Source: Conidiobolus incongruus B7586 (lineage: Eukaryota > Entomophthoromycota > Entomophthoromycetes > Entomophthorales > Conidiobolaceae). From it: a DNA stretch of 13,886 nucleotides. A model generated the notes under the pieces. The model did not search any database and was not told the origin of the DNA. It worked only from the letters and a program-made list of their open reading frames with translations. The stretch covers positions 1 through 13,886 of the forward strand of contig JNEM01011048.1 in NCBI GenBank assembly GCA_000697335.1, written 5' to 3'. Each line of letters opens with the position of its first letter. Positions within the stretch are counted from its first letter, which is position 1. This document shows positions 1-9,169 of this stretch, piece after piece. The position numbers and the translations under genes are program-made.

Positions 1-1164
1 AACGTATCAGAGGTTTAAAGAAGAAGCCATCCTTCATCAATCAAAACCCCTTATTAAGACACTTCTGCCTCAAATATGAACTGTTTTTGTGTTATATTGC
101 CAATGTTGCTTATTATTTGAGCTTGAAGTCTCAGCAAATTCCCAACTCTACAGAACATCCCGTCTTAGATACTTTAGTCCAGTTGAATACTCTTGTCGAA
201 GCTTTGGAACAATCTGAAGATCCTGAAATTGATCTTTGTTCCCTTGTTAATGAAGAAATCGATCGTTTAGGTAATATTAAATATTCATTTCAAATTCCAT
301 TTTATTAATTATTTTGTAGAAAGTGAAAAACAAGCTAACACCGGAACTAAAACTAAAAAATCCAAGAAATCTAAGAAGAATAAGTCTCCTCCTAAAGTCG
401 ATCTTCCAGAATCCGACTACGGCTCCGATTTGGATTTGGATGATGCTATGTTAGATTCTATTGTACTTCCTCCAGAACCCAAAGAACCCAAGAAGGCCAT
501 TCATGAGCCCACTTTGGCCAGCTTGAGAAAGAAGCTTTCTAAGAGTCAAAATGCCATCGTTAAGCAGAGCTCATCCGATTTCAATGATCCTAAATTCTTA
601 GACGAATTGGATGCTGAAGACAAGAAGATCAAGAAACGCTCCCTCAAGCACCATGCCTCACATATCAACCAACTCATTAGCAAGAGAGCTAAGATTCCTA
701 AGTACAGCGGTGATGTTGACTTGCCCTACAGAGACCCCAATAACAGAAGAACTACCAGCTCTATGTCCACTGGTATGGATGACGAATATAATGACAATCT
801 TGGCTTGTTCGATACTCAGCCTAAAGAGAAGCCTCAACGCGTACCTGTCCAAAAAGAACCAAGGTAATTAATCATACTCTATTTTAATAGCTATATTCTA
901 ACAAATTTTAGTGTATTCGACAATCCCGACCTCATCGAAGAAGGCACCAAACGTTTGGCATCGTATCAAATCCTCAAGAACAAGGGTCTCACACCCCGCA
1001 GAAAGAAGGAACAGAGGAATCCTCGTGTCAAGAACAGAAAGAAATTCGAGAAAGCCAGCAAGAAACTTGGCTCCATTACTCGATTGGTGCAAAAGCCTAC
1101 TGGCTCTTATGGTGGTGAATTGACTGGTATTAAGACTCACTTGTCTAGAAGTACCAAATTTTAA
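1..1164 (+). CDS. SAS10: SAS10/UTP3-family small-subunit processome protein, 5' end outside the window
   Basis: The product is a nucleolar protein of the U3 snoRNP/small-subunit processome, which acts in 18S rRNA maturation. Three exons are visible: 1-270, 320-863 and 912-1164, with GT-AG introns of 49 nt (phase 1) and 48 nt (phase 2). They encode 354 residues in the frame that starts at base 3. The first exon carries the end of the Sas10/Utp3/C1D domain (KYELFLCYIANVAYYLSLKS, then EHPVLDTLVQLNTLVEAL), matching the helix-HPV-RLV pattern of UTP3. The middle is a Lys/Glu/Asp-rich linker with KKSKKSKKNK. The last 80 residues are the conserved Sas10 C-terminal domain: YQILKNKGLTPRRKKEQRNP, then RVKNRKKFEKA and GELTGIKTHLSRSTKF. 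The start codon and the N-terminal acidic region lie upstream of the window. The C-terminal motif separates it from the related LCP5/neuroguidin proteins. The gene converges on the IPK remnant, with 93 nt between the two stops. Confidence 0.93.
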
Positions 1165-1207
1165 TTATAATATATGGAAAATTAGTTATCATAATATAGA
1201 ATTATAT

Positions 1208-1213
1208 AATAAA
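1208..1213 (+). promoter_or_regulatory. Candidate poly(A) signal of the SAS10 gene
   Basis: AATAAA lies 44 nt after the SAS10 stop codon, in the short spacer between two convergent genes. Such hexamers are frequent by chance in DNA this AT-rich, so only its position supports it. Confidence 0.3.
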
Positions 1214-1257
1214 TTAAAAATAGATCACAATTTATTTACTCAATTTAATAATAGTTT

Positions 1258-2190
1258 TTATTTGGTTGTTCTGTTGAATAAATTTTTGATGATTAATGAC
1301 TCTAACTTGGCATTTTGATTGACAGCCTTAATACTTTGGATAGCCCACTTCAATTTCTCCAACATACTTCCCGCAATATCTTTTACTGAACTACTGTGAT
1401 CACTGTGGGATTTGAACGTATTCAAATGACTACTGGTAGCATTCACTTCAATCACTTCAATCAATTCGGCATCTTCAAATGGTTTAGGATCTTTGTCGAA
1501 TATACCATCAACATCAGTCAAATAGATCGAATCGATCAAATCATATTGGGCTTTGAAATGACAGCATAATAAATAAGAGATTAAATCACCACTGATAATT
1601 TTGCAACGGTTTAAATTATCTTAGAAAACATCACCGTGAATTAATTGGATTTTTCGTTGGTTGATTTTTTGAGTATGGTTGAGTAAGTTGTGGATATCTT
1701 TGAATTGGATTATTGTACTTTTTGTCATTAGTGATTTCACTGACGTTGGTGAGATAGTCGCTGGGATGAATACTCACAATTGGTAAATTGATATTAATTA
1801 AATGTTGTTTGAAATGGTCATGAAGTAGGTTCACTGCTCCTTGGGTTAAATCCCCACCCAACTGAAATCTTTCTAATTCTTCGTCAGTATAGTAACTCTC
1901 TACATTAGTATTTGATAACCCTCTAATTGATTCACCCATTAACAATTCCAAATAATTTACATCACCAAGATTATCCCAATACTTGGCCACACTCAACAAT
2001 CCATGCTCAAAAGCTTGGGGATGGCCAAAAGATCCAGCTCCGTGAATTATAATTAATTGTTCATTCGTATGGAATAGGTTCAAAAGTTTATAAGCCTCTT
2101 GATCAATATTGAAATTTGGGTGAATGTATTGATTTGAAATTTATCGGTTAGTATCGACCCTCCAAATTTTAGGATTGTTGGAATTGGTGA
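1258..2190 (-). pseudogene. Isopentenyl phosphate kinase, apparently decayed
   Basis: IPK (amino acid kinase superfamily) phosphorylates isopentenyl phosphate to IPP in the alternative mevalonate branch. Conserved blocks occur in order but in three pieces. Frame one has PTILKFGGSILTDK (about 2140-2181). Frame two has NIDQEAYKLLN, then LIIIHGAGSFGHPQAFEHG and LPIVSIHPSDY (2140 down to about 1770). Frame three has IQLIHGDVF, DNLNRCKIISGDLI and IYLTDVDGIFDKDPKP (about 1640 down to 1258). There is a frame change right after ILTDK near 2140, another between about 1770 and 1690, and a TAA at 1621-1623 inside the conserved HGDV-DN block, where plant IPKs have Leu. No intron with usable GT/AG sites and matching phase removes that stop. 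No ATG precedes the first block in its frame, which is closed by TAA at 2308-2310. The usual DVTGGM motif reads DIAGSM, and the C-terminus is short. Because the frames remain so readable, decay is recent, or part of the damage is sequencing error. Confidence 0.8.
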
Positions 2191-2449
2191 CACTTTAGTT
2201 AATAAAGTATAGTGATGGTTATTTTGAAAAGATTGAATATATGATATGAATTTTTTATAAGTCACAAAATTTTGAAATAAATACCTCAGGAAATGAAAAT
2301 CGAATAATTATGGGATATCTTTTTTCAATTTTGCACAATATCTGAACGTATTGAAAATAAATTCTGTATACATATCAATATTATTCTATCAAATAATCAC
2401 ATCAATTTATTATTAATTAAGGCATCAATAAATAGCATAACTAAAATTT

Positions 2450-3038
2450 TTAATAATTTTTACCAAATACTAATTGGTATTCTTTTAAGAAATTTTCGTC
2501 GGAATCTAATCTATCATTAGTATTATAAATTATAAATATGAATTGAAAAATTGCCTGATCCATGAAAAGAATTACGAGTATCTGTCAAGCCAAAATGTGA
2601 TCTTAAGGTATTGGGGGATTGTAACCTAGCACTACAATAGAGCATAATGAATATAACAATATAGACGAATTAGAATATATAATATTACCGATCAGGTTGC
2701 GTAGGTCCAATCAATTCCCTCCAACCCTTAATAGCATTCTCTCTCTCGAGTACTAGAGCCAAAAAAGGACCACTACCAAACTATATCAACACTAGCACTG
2801 CAATAATGATTCAAGGAACTTACTTGGTCATATATCCTGTCAATCTTTCAAAAAAGAACTTGCCCTCATGCTCCTTATAAAATTCAGAAGCCTGATAATA
2901 GTTCCATTTGACAACTTCACTTTCAATAATTTTAAAATTATTCTCGTGTAACTTTTGATACACGATAGGTAATAGTAAGGATTGACGATATAAGTCGGGT
3001 TTAATTAGGGCTAAAGTCCTTTGTAGTATTGGCTTCAT
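2450..3038 (-). CDS. NME6: NME6-type nucleoside diphosphate kinase
   Basis: The enzyme would transfer the gamma phosphate from one NTP to an NDP through a phosphohistidine. Four exons run 3038-2824, 2772-2689, 2631-2555 and 2505-2450, separated by introns of 51, 57 and 49 nt (phases 2, 2, 1). The product is 143 residues. The third intron is GC-AG, has a TACTAAT branch-point-like sequence near its 3' end, and rejoins the active-site block as HGSDS. All catalytic landmarks are present: K13 in ALIKPD, Y54 in FYKEHEGKFFFERL, R90, T96 in GPT, R110, N120 and H123 in RNSFHGSDS. The pattern YKEHEGKFFFERL, GPTQPDRARLQSP and FGLTDTRN is closest to metazoan NME6 rather than to the compact group I enzymes such as yeast YNK1. 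The protein ends about 17 residues after HGSD, so it lacks the long NME6 tail. If the GC-AG intron were retained, the reading would stop at 2523-2525 without HGSD. In human cells NME6 is mitochondrial; no clear targeting peptide is seen here. Confidence 0.88.
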
Positions 3039-3600
3039 TTGGAATTGGTTTTAAGGAGTAATTCACAGAGTAAGCAAATTGGGTTATTTTATTTTTGTGA
3101 AATTAATATATGGGATCAAAATCATTAATATCCAATCGAGAGTAATTTTACATAAATGAAAAAAATTGTTGGATCAGTTATAATTATAAGTAAAAAGTTG
3201 AAAAATAATAAATTTCAAGTAAATTATATATTTGAAATTTTATTTTTGGTCAATTTATGTCATTAAAAATTAGATCAAAATGAGATTATCAATTTATAGA
3301 TCATTTTCAGCAAAACAAATTATGTGATCATTAATCAATTATGAAGTAAAACTCATATTTCAATCATTATTAAAATTATTTAAAAATATTAAATTTAAAA
3401 AAAAATTTTATTGAAAGCTCTAAAGTGAATTAAAAAATTTTTTAACAACAAAATTAGATAATTTAGGAATTATCTAAAAATAAATTAAAATTTCATGAAA
3501 AAAATTGAATGAGAGAGGTTAAGTGAGCTTGGGGATAAATACAGTTGAATTTGTAATTAATAGTGAGTTGAAGATGATTGAGAACTGGTGAATAGTGAGT
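3039..3600. other. Spacer: CLU 3' flank and NME6-like promoter region
   Basis: This is 562 bases of AT-rich DNA without a supportable gene. Both neighbours are on the minus strand, so it should hold the 3' UTR of CLU on the right and the promoter of the NDPK gene on the left. The part next to the CLU stop (about 3500-3600) is less AT-rich, as expected for transcribed UTR. Long A and T runs fill about 3100-3480. I see no convincing TATA element. Confidence 0.6.
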
Positions 3601-6600
3601 TTAGGATGATTCGGAAGTTTCGGGGACAACTACCTTGCGCTTGGCGGCGCGGCTACGACGGCTGCTCTTGGTCTTCTTGTGGGAGTCGTCGTTGATGAAC
3701 TTGACAAGTTGATCAATAGGCAAGTGTCCCTTGGAAGAGGCAGGGATTTCATCCAAGTTCTTGATCCCTTGAAGTTGAAGTTCCATTTCCTTTTGGGCTT
3801 GGTCCTTTAATTGTTGAAATTTAGCAGATCCGAGCAATTGTTCTTGCTTGGCAATGTTGACGGCGTGGTAAGTGAAATCAGATAACCACTTGGAGGATCT
3901 TTGGGTAGCTTCGTTTTCTTCTCCCAAGGTGCTGGAGTAGATGTTGTAAGCCTTCTTTTCGTATTGGAGAGCTTGCTTGAAATCGCTGGTTAAAGCATGG
4001 TTCTTAGCGATCGCAGAGTAAGCTTGAGCCAAAGCTAAGTGATTTTCACCAAATAATTCGAGACAGGTGTTAGCCATACGTTGATAGAATTTCAAACTGA
4101 GATCGTGACGACCCAATTTTTGGAAGAGAATACCCATGTTTTGATCAATGTAAGAAATTTCAAGGTTATTAGTACCATATAGTTTAGCCCACATAGTTAA
4201 GGCGTGTTCCAAAAGCTTGAGACCTTCTTGAGACTTGTTAACGTTGCAAAGGTAGAAACCGTATTCAAGGTAAGCATGGAGGGTTTCAGTATCATCAAGA
4301 CCATAAGTACGTTCTAAGATTAAGATAGCCTTCTTTTGGTAATCTTCGGCAAGTTTGTATTCACCCAAGTGGAAGTGTAAGCTGGCTAAAGCAGAGAAGC
4401 AACGACCAGTATTGGGATGGATCAAACCAAAAACTTGTTCATGAAGAGTCAAAGATTCCATGACTAAAGCCATAGCTTCAGCTTTTTGATCTTGAGCAAA
4501 ATAGATCTTACCGGCTTCAAGAGCTTCATCGGGATAAGTGATACGAGGGAGGCAAGACTTGATTCTGGGAACAATAGAGATGATGTCATCAGGAATGAAG
4601 ATGTGAGAAGCATGAGCAGTACCGTTAGATTGGGCTTGAGAAGGAGCAAACTTATAATCCTTAGCAGCTAATTGGAATCCAATGGCCTTGGCCAAGTTTC
4701 TAAGTAAGACTAAGGGGTTCAAACCAACAATAGCTTCAGAAGAGATATGGTAACGGAATTTAAGAGCAACCAAACCAATAATTTCAGCGAAAACTTGTTC
4801 AGAAGTCAAAGACTGATAATCGTAAGTAGTCTTGCCACGGTAGAAAGACTTGGGAGTGGGATTGGAAGAAGAACCGAACAAGCAATTCAACAAGTGAGAA
4901 ACACAATCCTTAACAATATAGTTAGGAACTTGTTGCATATGGTTGCGGAAGAAAACTTTGCTGGCTCTAGTGACCATCTCTTGAAGGAAAACGTGCTTTA
5001 TAGTGTTCAAGCGAGCAGATTCAAGCTTTTCAATTTCAGAGAGGATGATACCAAGGTATCTCATGTTGATACCTCTGGCGTGCAATAAGTTGGTCAAAGA
5101 GCGACCATCCAAAGGAGTGACAGCTTGACCAGCAAGATCCTTAATGAGATTGGGAATAACGGTGTTTTGAAGGAATTGAGAAGCAGATCTGACTTCTTCT
5201 TCATCTTGGATTTGCTCAGGAGTCCTTTCTTTGCCTTCATGTTGGGCAATGTGGCAGAAAGCGTCGGGATTGAATCTCAAGTCAAATTCACTTTCGTCAA
5301 TCTTGTACTTTTCGGCATCTCTTAACAAAGTAACTTCGTTTGATTCAGCGGGTTGTTCCTTTTCACCTTCAGGCTTTTCAGGTTGGTTGGCAGCTTCTTC
5401 AGCCTTCTTTTCAGCAATCTTCTCTTCTTTCCAGGCACGAAGTTTGGTATCATAAATAGTACGAATCAATTCAGGACGTAAGGTGACAATTTTGTGGGGA
5501 TAGACGGGAAGACCATTTTGTTCGTTTTCACAGTGTTGTTCCAAGAATTCAATATCAACGGGAGTGAAGCGGTGCATATCAACAAAGTATTTTCTACCAT
5601 CAGTACCCTTCAAACCCTTGGTGTCAACAGAAAGGTTTTGGATAACCTTCTTACCATCGGCATCTTCAACTTCGTGAGGCTTGAGGTGAAGAGCATGAGC
5701 AATCTTACCAGCTAATTCGTGGAATTCGGCATCATCACCGAAATGAGTACCAGCTTCATTGCTACCATACATAACCTTATCTAATTGGCGGAAGATACCA
5801 GGGAGAACAGTTTGACAAGTAATACGATCACCCTTATAATCAATAACAACAGATCCTAAAGTGTGGACTTCAGGAATTTGGAGCATGTTAACCATTTGAA
5901 GACCAGCAATATCTTTACCAGTGGCAACATAGGCAGCTAATTCACCACCATATTGAGCAAATTGACTGAGTCCATCGAATCCTTTGCTGAGGAAAAGGTT
6001 GTTATACATGTACATTTGAGCACTGGGAGCTTCGTGAGGGTTGAGGGGAACGAGAGAACCTTCACTGACAGCGATAGCACCCTTGATACAGCAGGCAATA
6101 TAATCTTGATATAATTTGAGTTGAAGTCTATCCTTAAGAACTCTCTCAGAGAGAGTGCTAGTGGGGAGTTCTTTGAGGGATTGGAATTCATCATTCCAAT
6201 CTCTTAATGAAGATTCTTGCAAATCAACACCATGGGCCAAATAAGGTTCAGCAACACGAGCAGTATCGTGGGTGAGCTTGCTGGGTTGAGTGAGCCAAGG
6301 GTGGTTAACGATGGGTTCAAAAGCAGGGAAAATTTCAAGGGGATCAGTTTCATTGAGAACTTTTTGAAGTTGAGTGAACCCATGCTTGAATTTGGGAGAA
6401 ATATTCTTGAGAAGAGTGACTAAAGAATGGGCTTGGTAAAGCTTGCTAGAATCCAAAGGCTTTGGATTGAAAGCTTCTTCGGTGGAAGAGCAAACGTAAA
6501 AACCTTCGGTGTTACACAAAATTTCGTATGTACGGTTTTCCAAGGTAGTGACGGTTAAATATAAGAGATCTCCAGAAAGTTTGCGTTGGGGAGAAACAGG

Positions 6601-7523
6601 GTTCCAACCAGAGGGAGCGATCTGTTTGACGCAAATAGGTAAAGCTTGTTCAGAGTATTTGTACATATGAGCAATTTCAAGAGATTGATCTTCAAAGTTG
6701 TATTCTTCAAAAGGCTCTTCGGCAGGTTCAGAAGGAGGAGTTTTCAAAGTAGGTGATTTTCCTTTGCCCTTGTGACCCTTTTGATTTTGAGCAGGAGCTT
6801 GGGGGGCATTGGGTTGAGTAACCTTTTTCAAAAAAGTGACACCATCGTTAACACCTGATGTAGATTGGAGTTTAGAGCCTCCAGCTTGTAAAATTTCACG
6901 AATGCGAGTGACATGGTAACGAGCTTCACGTTCATTGTATTGTCCTAAATCACATTGTTAAGTATATAATTTAAAATACGCTTTGAATAAACTATTTAAA
7001 TATACCTTCAACCAAGGTTAGGACGGGGTTTTCCAATAATCCTTCAATAGAGCTTAATTCAACATATTGGTTCAATTTTTGGCCATTGTGTTCAAGGTAG
7101 AAACAAGTGCATCCAAAAGTAGCAGGAGTTTCTAAAATAACTTGACGAAGATCTTGAAGAGTTTCGGCAATATTAACCTAAAGATCTAAGGTTTAGACCA
7201 AAATTTCAAATTTAGAGATCTTATACTTACATTGACTTGGAGAGTCTTAGGAGCGAAAGGTAAGTTAATGGTCAATTGAAGAATAGATTCTAAAATATTT
7301 ATATAGTTTTAGTAAATTAATAATATATTAATTTTTTGATAAAAAGTTTTGATAAAAATAAACCATATATATATAAATGAACGCTATGATTTAACATAAT
7401 AAATAGTATTGGATTGTTACCTTCTTGAGCAGATTGTTCTTCAGTGGGAACTTCTGTTTGCTCAACTTGAGTTTTTTCAACAGCTTGTTGAGCTTGAGTT
7501 TCAGTGAGAGTTTCTTGTGACAT
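3601..7523 (-). CDS. CLU1: Clustered mitochondria protein (CLU1/CluA/CLUH family)
   Basis: This is a cytosolic protein needed for normal mitochondrial distribution; the family binds mRNAs for nuclear-encoded mitochondrial proteins. Four exons (7523-7421, 7289-7231, 7177-7006, 6944-3601) with GT-AG introns of 131, 53 and 61 nt (phases 1, 0, 1) give exactly 1225 residues, a normal family length. After a Gln/Glu-rich N-terminus, the ubiquitin-like CLU_N domain covers about 36-115 (LPFAPKTLQV...ETLQDLRQVI), followed by QYNEREARYHVTRIREIL. A Lys/Pro/Gln-rich linker leads to the GSKIP-like domain (about 224-310). The CLU domain (about 365-590) contains MYMYNNLFLSKGFD, YVATGKDIAGLQMVN, HTLGSVVIDYKGDR and LPGIFRQLDK. 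A helical central region follows, then about five TPR units (roughly 950-1130) and a basic tail, RRSRAAKRK. The large last exon carries nearly the whole protein. The 3' end of the exon (3601-3690) is clearly more G+C-rich than the rest. Confidence 0.97.
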
Positions 7524-7580
7524 CTAATAATTTGAGAAATTAAAAATGGGCCATTACATATATGTAAATATTTTATATAC
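7524..7580 (-). other. Possible 5' UTR intron directly before the CLU start codon
   Basis: On the minus strand a good donor (GAATTGAAG followed by GTATAT) lies at 7580, and a TTATTAG acceptor ends at 7524, the base directly before the CLU ATG. The 57-nt length falls within the 48-61 nt range of the other small introns here. No coding evidence can confirm it because it would be untranslated. Confidence 0.4.
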
Positions 7581-7890
7581 CTTCAATTCTAGTTATATTT
7601 AAACTACTCTATTAAAAATATATATGTCAACTATTGATCAACGTTGTAGAATGAGATGATCTGTGGAGCGATCTAAGCTATTATACAACCAAATTCAAAA
7701 TATAAAATATATGATAATAGAATGAATGGCTAAAATACACTATAATAATCTATGTAAAAGATATAGAATATTAATATGTATTGGTTATCTTAAATTAAGA
7801 ATAAGTTTTAATGAAAACTTAATATATATTTTTCAAAAATTTAATGTAAATTTTGACTTGAGTCATTTGAAGCAATTTATATATAATAAA

Positions 7891-7936
7891 ATATTTTGGG
7901 ATTGGGAAGGTTCTGACCTTCTCTTCCAATCAATAT
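7891..7936. repeat. G+C-rich hairpin in AT-rich spacer
   Basis: GATTGG (7900-7905) pairs with CCAATC (7926-7931), and GAAGGT (7906-7911) pairs with ACCTTC (7916-7921), closing a TCTG tetraloop. A TCTT bulge separates the two helices on the 3' side. Outside, ATATT (7891-7895) can pair with AATAT (7932-7936) across a bulge at 7896-7899 on the 5' side. This gives 12 core base pairs, half of them G:C, plus 5 outer pairs. It may be a structured RNA, a cruciform-forming regulatory site or a remnant of a small element. Confidence 0.5.
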
Positions 7937-8857
7937 GATAACAATGTTTGCAACCAATTAAAATAGATTTTCAAATTCGGAAGTGATGGAAAATCGGATA
8001 AATGAATATTCCTATTGTTTTCCGTGTTATTTTCGTGAATAGTGTTTCCACTCAATCATCTCAGCAAATGACCAACATATCCTCATCTGTCATATTCCTC
8101 AAATCAATGACAAAAGAGCAATAAGATCAATATCAATATACTATTTGTCAAATTCTAGCTATCTTTTCGCAAATGACTTATTCACCATTTATCGTGTTAA
8201 CTTATTTATATACTCTATATATCTTTTCATATTATGTTTATTAAATCTTGATTAAAAAGAGCAATTTTAAAAATGAGGTATGAAATATTAACACTTTCTG
8301 CAATTTGAAAATATTTATTAGCTATAACATAATTAATAAACTTTCTAAATATTTTCATTCTATTATAGCTAACTTTGATAAATTGAATAAATAAAATTGT
8401 AGATTAGATACTTGGTTGTAGGAGTATTAAGAGAAATCAATATTTCAATCTTATCTTCTTTAATATCAATTAATATATTTATATCATTTTCCCCATAAAA
8501 AACATAATATACGACTTAATCACCATCTGATTTCATACTCAATATTTTTTCATTTTAAAAATTTCAATTTTTATTGTGGATTTGTATTACACATATTTTA
8601 ATCTTTCCAACAAATTTAACTTTGTTACACAATAGAATTTTCTTGAATATTTAATTTTAATATAGTATATGATCAGTTACAACTTGTTAATTTGTGATGA
8701 TTTTTTCAAAAATAGTATCTTATACATATCATATTATTTTATTTATGCCCAATTACAGCTCTATATTTGCTAACCTTTATTAGGTTATCTATCCTAATTT
8801 TACCATATTAGGCATATGAGAAATAACATATTTTCACTTTATAAGAAATAAATATAA

Positions 8858-9169
8858 ATGAATTCAATTGAGTGTATTAAAACAGTTTCAGAAAAAAAAT
8901 TGAATTTCATAATTTATAAATATAATAGTAATTATCAAATTATTATATATAATAATAAAATTAATAGATTGAATAGCAATTGTATTTTTGATTCTTTTAT
9001 CAGTACAACTAGCATTAATAACTCACATTTATACCAAATATATAAAATAACATCAAATATTACATCATCTTCATTTTTGATTAAATATTTTTATTTGTTA
9101 AAATTACGGAACAACAAAACTATGTGGATTATATTCTCATATTATAAAAACGATTATAGCTTGCTTTAA
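8858..9169 (+). CDS. Orphan ORF of 103 codons, doubtful
   Basis: This ORF has an ATG in an A-rich context (AAATATAAATG), and TTTATAAG lies about 20 nt upstream. The 103-residue translation is dominated by Asn, Ile, Ser, Lys, Tyr and Leu, with no recognisable domain, signal peptide or clear membrane helix. Hydrophobic patches occur near residues 15-32 and 73-100 (SSFLIKYFYLLKL, TMWIIFSYY). Its base composition resembles the surrounding spacer rather than the true exons in this window, which argues against a conserved gene. On the other hand, a simple estimate with about 10% stop codons per triplet suggests an ORF this long is not expected often in a gap of this size. It could be a young or orphan gene, an exon, or chance. 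Confidence 0.2.
   Translation: MNSIECIKTVSEKKLNFIIYKYNSNYQIIIYNNKINRLNSNCIFDSFISTTSINNSHLYQIYKITSNITSSSFLIKYFYLLKLRNNKTMWIIFSYYKNDYSLL

Noticed and set aside
2257-2377. Open minus-strand stretch between the NME6-like gene and the IPK remnant (contains KIEKRYPIIIRFSFPEVF)
   Set aside because: It has no ATG, is about 40 codons long, and shows no recognisable homology. It may be part of the IPK 5' region, but I cannot join it with support.
2773-2823. An earlier reading of the first NME6-like intron that kept FGSGP in the protein
   Set aside because: It needed non-canonical splice sites. The acceptor ending at 2773 gives a canonical GT-AG intron and the family sequence YMTNGP.
4486-6423. Several 60-113 codon ORFs on the strand opposite the large CLU exon
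   Set aside because: They are shadow frames of a strongly supported conserved protein-coding exon and have no homology of their own.
7726-7938. 70-codon ORF on the + strand overlapping the hairpin
   Set aside because: The translation matches no family, has spacer-like composition, and an ORF of this length is expected about once by chance in such a gap. The hairpin explains its G+C-rich 3' end.
8045-8254. Open + strand stretch of about 70 codons in a less AT-rich patch
   Set aside because: There is no ATG in the frame, a stop directly precedes it, and no domain or splice context supports an exon.
8307-8372. Two overlapping inverted repeats (GAAAATATTTA at 8307-8317 with 8346-8356, and TTAGCTATAA at 8318-8327 with 8363-8372)
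   Set aside because: The arms are short and mostly A/T and cannot form both helices at once. This is within what such AT-rich DNA gives by chance.
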